Source: Deltaproteobacteria bacterium
GTDB taxonomy: Bacteria > Desulfobacterota > Desulfarculia > Adiutricales > Adiutricaceae
Direction of reading: 5' to 3'
DNA length: 6,961 bases
Assembly (NCBI GenBank): GCA_031279155.1
Contig: JAITJB010000118.1
Span: 1-6,961, forward strand
The notes below the pieces were generated by a model. It did not search any database, was not told where the DNA came from, and saw nothing but the letters and a program-made list of their open reading frames with translations. The position numbers and the translations under genes are program-made. Shown here piece by piece: positions 1-4,913 of the stretch (its first letter is position 1; each line of letters opens with the position of its first letter).

Positions 1-56
1 ATGAAAGAGAAATTCGTGATGTTCACGAGGGCAGGTTGAATTTGCGAGCGGTTCAA

Positions 57-90
57 TTTTAACGATTACCCCCTGTCTTTTAACGGTTAC
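57..90. repeat. Direct repeat pair, 21-bp spacing
   Basis: TTTTAACGATTAC (57-69) and TTTTAACGGTTAC (78-90) match at 12 of 13 positions. Their starts are 21 bp apart, which is two turns of B-DNA. The pair lies inside the inverted repeat CGAGCGGT (45-52)/ACCGCTCG (103-110). This spacing would suit two protein copies binding the same DNA face, but no regulator or nearby promoter is identified, and chance cannot be excluded. Confidence 0.4.
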
Positions 91-231
91 TCGAAAAAAT
101 GCACCGCTCGGCTGTAATTGGAAAAACGTCATATACAGCCAAGATGTTATGCAAAATTCACTGTCGCGTATTAAGATAAAATTATACAAGGATTTGAAAG
201 CTAAACCCTTACGAGAGATATGTCCGCCAAT

Positions 232-270
232 CTCCGCTAGCTCAGAAATAGGCAATGCGGGGGGTTTTTT
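232..270 (+). terminator. Candidate rho-independent terminator
   Basis: CTCCGC (232-237) can pair with GCGGGG (257-262), six base pairs including one T-G pair, and the stem is followed by two G and six T (265-270). The 19-base loop is long, so the hairpin is only moderately convincing. It could end a transcript entering from the left of the window, which would insulate the zinc operon from upstream reading. Confidence 0.35.
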
Positions 271-454
271 GTTCGCCTAGGAAAAAGTCCTTGACAAAAC
301 AGTCCAAACGGCCTTTTCTTGCCCTGGTGGCGCCGGGTCTTTCCAGGCCAATTAATTTAAGACCATCGTAGTAACTTGCCTAGCCAGAATTTGACCTCTG
401 CTTATCTCTCATATTTGTGGTGCAATCGCCCTGAAAGCCCTCAAAAACAAGAAG

Positions 455-483
455 TTGACAGGCCCTAAAAAGTGAAATAATAT
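455..483 (+). promoter_or_regulatory. Sigma70-type promoter of the zinc operon
   Basis: A perfect -35 box TTGACA (455-460) is followed by exactly 17 bp and the -10 box TAATAT (478-483), which matches the consensus at four of six positions. Transcription should start near 490, giving a leader of about 44 bases before the ATG at 534. It is the only good promoter seen ahead of the five plus-strand genes, so it probably drives all of them. Confidence 0.7.
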
Positions 484-491
484 ATCATTTC
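474..491. promoter_or_regulatory. Probable Zur operator over the -10 box
   Basis: GAAATAATATATCATTTC is an 18-bp dyad in which only the sixth and thirteenth bases fail to pair. The GAAAT/ATTTC arms and AT-rich centre resemble the known proteobacterial Zur box, whose ends are GAAATG and CATTTC; the right half CATTTC matches exactly, though the centre is shorter than in E. coli. It covers the -10 box completely, so bound repressor would block RNA polymerase. A zur gene is the last gene of the same unit. The assignment is inferred from symmetry, position and context. Confidence 0.65.
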
Positions 492-533
492 GCCAGGGAT
501 GATTTTTACAAAACTTAATCGTGAGGGATATCT

Positions 534-1343
534 ATGTCTAGACTTAAGCCTGGGCTTTTTAGGGCCCCAATTTTGGCCTCATCAACCGTATGCGCAATTA
601 GCAGAAGAGCGGTTGGCATTTTTGCCTGTTTTCTATTATCCTTAGCTTTGACAACCTTTTGGTTAGTTCCGTTGGCCTTAGCTCAAGTTCACGCCGCTCA
701 CGAACACGGGGCGGCTAACCTTAACATCGTTATCGAAGACCATGGCTTTGATGCTGAACTAAGCGGCGCCTTGGCCGGCTTTATATCTTTTGAGCACGCG
801 CCAGCTACTGTTGAAGAGCAAAACGAGGTCAAGGACATGACGGCTAAGCTCGGAAAAGCCGATGCTCTATTTGTCGCCCCAAAGGCTGCTGGCTGTAAAG
901 TTGCCAAAATTCAAATTCATTCACATAATATTCCCCTAGAACTCTTGGCTCCATATGGCGTTGAAGGTGAGGAGCACGAGCACGGCCATCACGATCACGA
1001 TGGCGACCACGATCATGATGGTGATCATGCTCACGATGGCGATCATGATCATGACCACGATGGGGATCATGACCATGATGGCGATCATGATCACGACCAC
1101 GATGGGGAGCATGCTCACGATGGCGACCACGATCACGACGGCGATCACGAGCACGGTGAACATGGGGATCTGGAAGCTGTCTACGAATTTAATTGCTCCA
1201 ATCCATCGGCCCTAAATAGCCTTTCCATGGCCGGTCTTTTTACAAGCTTCCCTGGCTTATTAGATGTTGAAGCTCAGGTAGTTTCCCCAAGTGGTCAGTC
1301 GGCAGCTGAACTTACGAGTAAAGATAGCTCCCTTAAGTGGTGA
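534..1343 (+). CDS. zrgA: ZrgA-like His-rich periplasmic zinc protein (DUF2796)
   Basis: This 269-residue protein belongs to the DUF2796 family, whose members rise under zinc limitation and bind zinc in the periplasm. The start is supported by GTGAGG at 521-526, seven bases before ATG. Residues 1-50 form a long signal peptide: a basic stretch with Ser-Arg-Arg at 23-25, a hydrophobic core at about 27-48, and ALA before a probable cleavage at 50/51. The mature protein begins with His at 53, 56 and 58, then shows family features: NLNIVIED (63-69 region), FEHAP (86-90), Cys121 and Cys221, and the tail SPSGQSAAEL (251-260). Residues 148-210 carry 24 His alternating with Asp, Glu and Gly. Cys121 and Cys221 flank this loop and could form a disulfide or bind metal. 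It is first in the operon, and a strong hairpin covers its stop codon. The family is clear; zinc as ligand is inferred from family and from the Zur context. Confidence 0.88.
   Translation: MSRLKPGLFRAPILASSTVCAISRRAVGIFACFLLSLALTTFWLVPLALAQVHAAHEHGAANLNIVIEDHGFDAELSGALAGFISFEHAPATVEEQNEVKDMTAKLGKADALFVAPKAAGCKVAKIQIHSHNIPLELLAPYGVEGEEHEHGHHDHDGDHDHDGDHAHDGDHDHDHDGDHDHDGDHDHDHDGEHAHDGDHDHDGDHEHGEHGDLEAVYEFNCSNPSALNSLSMAGLFTSFPGLLDVEAQVVSPSGQSAAELTSKDSSLKW
1039..1122 (+). repeat. 42-bp tandem duplication in the His-rich loop
   Basis: The segments 1039-1080 and 1081-1122 match at 37 of 42 positions, a direct tandem duplication of 14 codons built from Gly-Asp-His and His-Asp units. The wider His-rich tract (972-1166) is made of the same short codon blocks. 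Since 42 is divisible by three, gain or loss of a unit keeps the frame, so the length of the metal-binding loop may vary between strains. Confidence 0.75.
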
Positions 1344-1353
1344 CATTTAAGGG
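1330..1353 (+). promoter_or_regulatory. RNA hairpin across the zrgA stop codon
   Basis: CCCTTAAGTG (1330-1339) pairs along its whole length with CATTTAAGGG (1344-1353), ten pairs with one G-U. The loop is GUGA (1340-1343), a GNRA tetraloop that contains the stop codon TGA (1341-1343). No T run follows, so it is not a classical terminator. It may protect the upstream message from 3' decay, raising the binding protein over the ABC genes, or partly stop transcription. Confidence 0.6.
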
Positions 1354-1405
1354 CTGACGATCTGAAAAGTAAGGATTAACGATCGCAAAAGGTAGTAATG
1401 ACCTA

Positions 1406-2158
1406 ATGACCGAAGATTTGCCAAGCGTAAATAATCGGCCTCAAGCCGTATCCATAGCCAATCTGGTCTTTGACCGGCCAGGCAGCTCTTTTAAGCTCTC
1501 TTTGGGATCTTTTCATATAAGCGCTGGCGAAAAGATCTTTCTCTACGGTCCCAGCGGCTGCGGTAAGAGCACTCTCTTAGCTCTTATCGCCGGGATACTG
1601 AGCCCAGAGAAAGGCGCCATTGAAGTTGATGGAAAATTCATGACGGGCTTAGGCGGGCCGGCCAGAGATAGGCTTAGGGGTGAAAAAATCGGACTTATTT
1701 TTCAGCAGTTTAATCTGGTTCCGTACTTAGGTGTAATTGACAACATCCTACTACCATGTCGTCTAAATCCCCTGAGGCGGGCCAGAGCTGAAGCTTCTGA
1801 TGGTTCCATCCAAAAAGCGGCTGATAGACTTTTAGATCGCTTAGGCCTAGATAAAAGCTTACTAGGGCGACCGGTAACGGAACTATCAGTAGGTCAGCAG
1901 CAAAGAGTAGCGGCGGCACGAGCCTTAATGGGGAGACCCCCGCTACTCTTAGCTGACGAACCCACATCGGCCTTAGATAGCGATCTGCGGGCCGACTTTT
2001 TGGATCTTCTCAGCCGGGAGTGCACACTTTCCGGCTCAAGTCTTCTCTTTGTAAGTCACGACAGGAGTTTAGCTGAGGATTTTGATCGCAGGGTAGCTTT
2101 TTCGGATTTTTCAGAGGTAAGTCTAAAAAAACCGCCCAAGGAGGATCCCCATGAGTAG
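1406..2158 (+). CDS. ABC transporter ATPase, LolD/MacB type
   Basis: The 250-residue protein is a complete ABC ATPase that powers the permease encoded next to it. All motifs are visible: Walker A GPSGCGKS (48-55), Q-loop Gln100 in LIFQQ, signature LSVGQQQRV (160-168), Walker B LLLADEP (180-186) with Glu185, D-loop Asp191 and His218 in the switch. The signature with VGQQQRVA and the ADEPTSALD box are typical of the LolD/MacB/FtsE group. The start is less certain: AAAGGT at 1388-1393 is about 12 bases from the chosen ATG, while another ATG at 1398 opens a two-codon frame whose stop overlaps this start. The last 8 bases overlap the permease gene, which points to coupled translation. In the Pseudomonas and Vibrio zinc clusters a similar ATPase sits between the DUF2796 gene and the permease gene. 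Confidence 0.9.
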   Translation: MTEDLPSVNNRPQAVSIANLVFDRPGSSFKLSLGSFHISAGEKIFLYGPSGCGKSTLLALIAGILSPEKGAIEVDGKFMTGLGGPARDRLRGEKIGLIFQQFNLVPYLGVIDNILLPCRLNPLRRARAEASDGSIQKAADRLLDRLGLDKSLLGRPVTELSVGQQQRVAAARALMGRPPLLLADEPTSALDSDLRADFLDLLSRECTLSGSSLLFVSHDRSLAEDFDRRVAFSDFSEVSLKKPPKEDPHE

Positions 2159-3419
2159 GTTAGCCTATTTAGCCTCCCTGGCCTTAAAGAGCGCTTGGAA
2201 CCGTAGGCTTACTCTGACTTTTATCGCCCTATCGGTAGCAATATCGGCCATTTTATTGGTCGGTCTAGAGCGCCTTCGCGGCCAGATTAGGGCCGGTTTT
2301 GTCCAGGCAATTAGCGGGACCGATCTCGTGGTCGGGGCTAGGGGCAGCCAAATCCAACTCATAATCTACGCTGTCTTTCATTTAGGAGGGGCGACAAATA
2401 ATATCGGTTGGGACACGGCTCAAGAGATAGCCGCCCTCCCGGAGGTGGCCTGGACCATCCCCATTTCACTTGGCGATAGCCACCGGGGCTACACGGTTGT
2501 GGCCACAAGCGTAGATTTTTTTGAGTTTTTTCGCTACCGGCGCGATCAAAAAGTAGCCATATCGACGGGCAGAGTTTTTGATGATATATTTGAGGTTGTT
2601 GTTGGTTCCGAGGTGGCTAGAAAATTAAACCTAAGTCTCGCCGATAGCTTAGTATTAAAGCATGGGACCGCTAGCGCCGCCCCGGAGCATTCTGATAAGC
2701 CCTTTACCGTGGTCGGCGTTTTAGAACCAACGGGCTCTCCGGTTGACCGATCGTTATTAATCAGCCTACGCTCCATGGAAGCCATTCACATCGATTGGCG
2801 GGGCGGGGCCCCGGTGCCGGGCTTTTCCATAGGTCCTGATAGGGCTCGATTGATGAAACTTGAGCCCAAGGCCATCACCGCCCTTATGGTGGGCCTTAAA
2901 AACCGCCGCCAAGTTTTTTCCCTACAACGGTCAATTAACAACCGTCCAGGCGAGGCCTTGACGGCTGTCATGCCCGGGGTGGCTTTAGATCAGCTTTGGC
3001 GCTTGGTCGGAGGCGGCGAAAAAGTCTTGTGGGCCGTATCAGCCCTCGTAACCGTAACCGGCTTAATGGGCCTGATTGCCGCTGTTTTAGCCGGCTTAGG
3101 CGAAAGACGGCGCGAGCTGGCCGTCCTCAGAAGTGTTGGGGCCAGGCCCATGGACATTTTGATCTTACTGGCCTTAGAGAGCCTTCTTTTGACCGCCATT
3201 GGGGTCATAATCGGCCTTTTAACTTTAGCCGCCTTAATTTATGTCTTGGGGCCGATCTTAGCCGACCTCTACGGCCTTAACGTCTACCTCTCAGCTCCCA
3301 CGGCGCGCGAGATGTTACTATCCGGGGCCATCATCGCCGCCGGCTTTTTGGCCGGCTTGATTCCGGCTTTTAGGGCTTATCGTCTGAGCGTAGGCGATGG
3401 GCTTAACGCAACTATCTAG
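2151..3419 (+). CDS. ABC transporter permease, MacB/FtsX type
   Basis: The 422-residue membrane protein is the partner of the preceding ATPase. It has the type VII layout: one N-terminal membrane helix (about 22-38), a large periplasmic domain (about 42-288), then three C-terminal helices (about 292-316, 334-366 and 387-405). GERRRELAVLRSVGARP (317-333) is the conserved cytoplasmic segment after the second helix that contacts the ATPase. AAGGAGG at 2138-2144 stands six bases before the ATG, a strong ribosome site within the end of the ATPase gene. LolC/E, FtsX and MacB relatives mostly pass mechanical force to periplasmic partners rather than importing solutes. In this operon the partner is probably the ZrgA-like protein, the DUF3299 protein or an envelope component encoded elsewhere. 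Substrate and direction cannot be read from the sequence. Confidence 0.88.
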   Translation: MSRLAYLASLALKSAWNRRLTLTFIALSVAISAILLVGLERLRGQIRAGFVQAISGTDLVVGARGSQIQLIIYAVFHLGGATNNIGWDTAQEIAALPEVAWTIPISLGDSHRGYTVVATSVDFFEFFRYRRDQKVAISTGRVFDDIFEVVVGSEVARKLNLSLADSLVLKHGTASAAPEHSDKPFTVVGVLEPTGSPVDRSLLISLRSMEAIHIDWRGGAPVPGFSIGPDRARLMKLEPKAITALMVGLKNRRQVFSLQRSINNRPGEALTAVMPGVALDQLWRLVGGGEKVLWAVSALVTVTGLMGLIAAVLAGLGERRRELAVLRSVGARPMDILILLALESLLLTAIGVIIGLLTLAALIYVLGPILADLYGLNVYLSAPTAREMLLSGAIIAAGFLAGLIPAFRAYRLSVGDGLNATI

Positions 3420-3431
3420 CTAGAATTTTTC

Positions 3432-3467
3432 TTAACCATTATTATCTAGATTTCTGGTTAATTTTTT
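3432..3467 (+). promoter_or_regulatory. Possible leaky terminator before the DUF3299 gene
   Basis: TTAACCA (3432-3438) and TGGTTAA (3455-3461) form a perfect seven-pair stem around a 16-base loop, directly followed by six T (3462-3467). The stem is AT-rich and weak. It lies in the 58-base gap after the permease gene and ends right at the next ribosome site, so it could lower downstream expression without stopping it. Confidence 0.3.
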
Positions 3468-3472
3468 GGAGG
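3468..3472 (+). promoter_or_regulatory. Ribosome site that sets the DUF3299 start
   Basis: GGAGG here is followed by five bases and an in-frame TTG at 3478. An upstream TTG at 3466 in the same frame overlaps this ribosome site, so it cannot be served by it. The later TTG is therefore preferred; it also gives a normal signal peptide beginning Met-Arg-Arg. Confidence 0.65.
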
Positions 3473-3477
3473 ACTTT

Positions 3478-4128
3478 TTGCGGCGCTTAGCCATCATCTT
3501 AGCTCTCTTACTTTTGCCTACGGTCTTTCGGCTCAATGGGGCGCAATTGGGCATAGCTTCCGATAGTGCGTCGCCGATTGACCAGGCCGTGAGGGATATC
3601 TACGTCCCGCCAGCCGAAGATATTAATAGGCCGGCTCCAACAGTTGGGCCCGATGGCTATTTAGAAAACGGCTGGCTCATATGGGAAGAATTGATGCCAG
3701 CTGGCTGGAACCCGGCCTCCATCTTTGAGGAACTGGAAATCAACGACATGGCCGACGATGACCCTAGGATCGAAGGGATCATCGAACGCTTTCTAGAAAA
3801 ATGGAACGCTTCGCCCATTAACGCCGAAATTGACCAAAAGCCCATGAGGATTCCTGGCTTTGTCGTGCCGCTAGATTTTGATAATTATGAGGTCAGCGAA
3901 TTTTTTCTCGTGCCCTTCTTTGGGGCCTGCATACACGTGCCGCCGCCACCGCCAAACCAGATCATTATGGTTCACTTAAAGGAGCCCTTCAATGGTTTAG
4001 CGGCTATGGAAGTTGTTTGGGTGTATGGTAAAATCAGTATTGAGCGATACACCAACGAGCTTGGCAGCGCAGGCTACACTTTAAACGCTGACAAGGTGGA
4101 GTTCTATCAGCTCGATAGCGATGGCTGA
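3478..4128 (+). CDS. Exported DUF3299 protein of the zinc cluster
   Basis: The protein has 216 residues from the TTG start at 3478. Residues 1-22 are a short signal peptide: Arg2-Arg3, a run of Leu, Ile and Ala, and a probable cut after NGA at 20-22. The rest is soluble and periplasmic. It shows the DUF3299 hallmark GACIHVPPPPPNQI at 149-162, the WEEL motif near 69-72, MRIPGFVVPLD near 123-133 and VVWVYGKI near 179-186. The Cys and His of GACIH are the only such pair in the core and are candidate metal ligands. The molecular role of the family is unknown. Genes of this family follow the ABC pair in the zinc-starvation cluster of Pseudomonas, so a periplasmic helper in zinc capture or delivery is a reasonable inference. 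It lies 58 bases after the permease gene and 36 before zur. Confidence 0.85.
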   Translation: MRRLAIILALLLLPTVFRLNGAQLGIASDSASPIDQAVRDIYVPPAEDINRPAPTVGPDGYLENGWLIWEELMPAGWNPASIFEELEINDMADDDPRIEGIIERFLEKWNASPINAEIDQKPMRIPGFVVPLDFDNYEVSEFFLVPFFGACIHVPPPPPNQIIMVHLKEPFNGLAAMEVVWVYGKISIERYTNELGSAGYTLNADKVEFYQLDSDG

Positions 4129-4144
4129 GGACCGATTTACGGCC

Positions 4145-4158
4145 TCTCCCTCGGGAGG
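4145..4158 (+). promoter_or_regulatory. Small hairpin over the zur ribosome site
   Basis: TCTCC (4145-4149) can pair with GGAGG (4154-4158), five pairs around a CTCG loop. This would hide the ribosome site GGGAGG (4153-4158), which is six bases before the zur ATG. The stem is short, so any lowering of translation would be mild; this is a weak suggestion. Confidence 0.25.
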
Positions 4159-4164
4159 AAAAAA

Positions 4165-4623
4165 ATGGCCGCATTACGTAATAGCGATAGTAGTCGTTTA
4201 ACCAGGCTTGAAAAACGGCTAGTTGAAAAGGGCGTCAGACTGACCCCTTTGCGCAGGCTTGTTTTAAGTATCTTAATTGAGGCCGAAGCCCCAATTAAAG
4301 CCTACGATCTTTTGGAGTCGGCCAGGAGCCGGGGGCAACGACTGACCCCGACTTCAATCTACCGGGTCTTGGATTTTCTTCAAGAATCCGGCTTAATCCA
4401 CCGCGTCAACTCTTTAAACGCCTTTGTGCTCTGTAACGATAGCCACCGCGAATCTAGCCATCATCCTGTGATCGTAGTCTGTCCTGGCTGCGGCAAGACC
4501 ACCGAGATTAACGACGCCGCCTTAGCTGAAAATCTCTCGGCCTCATTAGTGGCCTTAGGCCATCCCGTGGAGATGGTCAGTATCGAGGTCCACGGCGTCT
4601 GTCCTATCTGCCTAGGAAAGTGA
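4165..4623 (+). CDS. zur: Zinc uptake regulator Zur (Fur family)
   Basis: The 152-residue protein is a Fur-family repressor that binds DNA when loaded with zinc. The N-terminal winged helix (about 14-85) contains RLTPLRRLVL (25-34), APIKAYDLLE (42-51) and TPTSIYRVLDFL (61-72), close to E. coli Zur. The structural zinc site is complete: C106-x2-C109 and C146-x2-C149. From my memory of E. coli Zur, the sensor-site ligands His77, Cys88, His96 and Glu111 correspond to His79, Cys90, His99 and Glu114 here, all present. This, together with the zinc operon and palindrome 474-491, favours Zur over Fur or PerR. Being last in the unit it should repress itself. No separate promoter was seen for it, so its basal level probably comes from leak through the main promoter. 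Confidence 0.9.
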   Translation: MAALRNSDSSRLTRLEKRLVEKGVRLTPLRRLVLSILIEAEAPIKAYDLLESARSRGQRLTPTSIYRVLDFLQESGLIHRVNSLNAFVLCNDSHRESSHHPVIVVCPGCGKTTEINDAALAENLSASLVALGHPVEMVSIEVHGVCPICLGK

Positions 4624-4626
4624 TCT

Positions 4627-4641
4627 GGCTTTCCAAAAGCC
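4627..4641 (+). terminator. Hairpin after zur, possible operon end
   Basis: GGCTTT (4627-4632) and AAAGCC (4636-4641) form six perfect pairs around a three-base loop, three bases after the zur stop codon. Only two T follow directly, so intrinsic termination would be weak; it may mark a processed 3' end instead. Confidence 0.35.
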
Positions 4642-4720
4642 TTATGGGCCAAAGCGATAAACTCGCCCCGAACCTCAAGACCCAAAGTACTAATAAAATT
4701 TACTAGCTTTGATTTTGATG

Positions 4721-4741
4721 GGCAAACTAAAAAATTTTGCC
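4721..4741. terminator. Second hairpin downstream of zur
   Basis: GGCAAA (4721-4726) pairs with TTTGCC (4736-4741) over a nine-base loop. A run of seven T comes at 4753-4759, eleven bases after the stem, too far for a classical terminator on the plus strand. Function is uncertain; it could also belong to the end of the mobile element. Confidence 0.2.
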
Positions 4742-4913
4742 TGTGGTCAAGGTTTTTTTGCTTGAGCCCGATGCTAACGGCTCGGCAACTATGGGATGAT
4801 GAAGCGGCTGTTTGATTTTTTATAGAATATCCAAATGGTTACTGAGATTTCGACATTCTTAGATGATCCATAAAGGCGTTGAAATACTTTTTGGTAAACT
4901 TAAATTAAGTGTT

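Larger units (their letters stand above)
1..454. other. Upstream stretch without a recognised gene
   Basis: No reading frame here looks like a gene. A 12-codon frame, ATG to TGA at 1-39, begins exactly at the window edge and could be the tail of a gene cut off by the window or mere chance. What can be seen is a run of small symmetric elements: a hairpin TCGTGA-TGT-TCACGA at 14-28, a direct repeat at 57-69 and 78-90, an 8-bp inverted pair CGAGCGGT (45-52) and ACCGCTCG (103-110), and a terminator-like hairpin at 232-270. From about 271 to 454 I see nothing further that I can name. Confidence 0.6.
4624..4913. other. Intergenic stretch between convergent genes
   Basis: No gene is visible. It holds several small hairpins: GGCTTT-CCA-AAAGCC (4627-4641) just after the zur stop, GGCAAA/TTTGCC (4721-4741), GAGCC/GGCTC (4764-4783), and a 13-bp palindrome ACTTAAATTAAGT (4898-4910) just past the transposase stop. 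The left end of the insertion sequence must lie somewhere here, but I could not locate it. The base composition becomes more AT-rich from about 4680 rightward. Confidence 0.55.

Noticed and set aside
181..186. A perfect TATAAT on the minus strand as a divergent promoter
   Set aside because: No -35 box stands at a proper distance (AGGGTT at 204-209) and no minus-strand gene follows within the window.
238..245. TAGCTCAG, resembling a tRNA D-arm
   Set aside because: No acceptor stem, anticodon arm or T-loop follows at the required distances.
936..1215. Open frames on both strands across the His-rich tract, rich in Met, Ile, Thr or Val
   Set aside because: They are products of the GAT-CAT and GAC-CAC codon repeats read in other frames; no ribosome site and no family resemblance.
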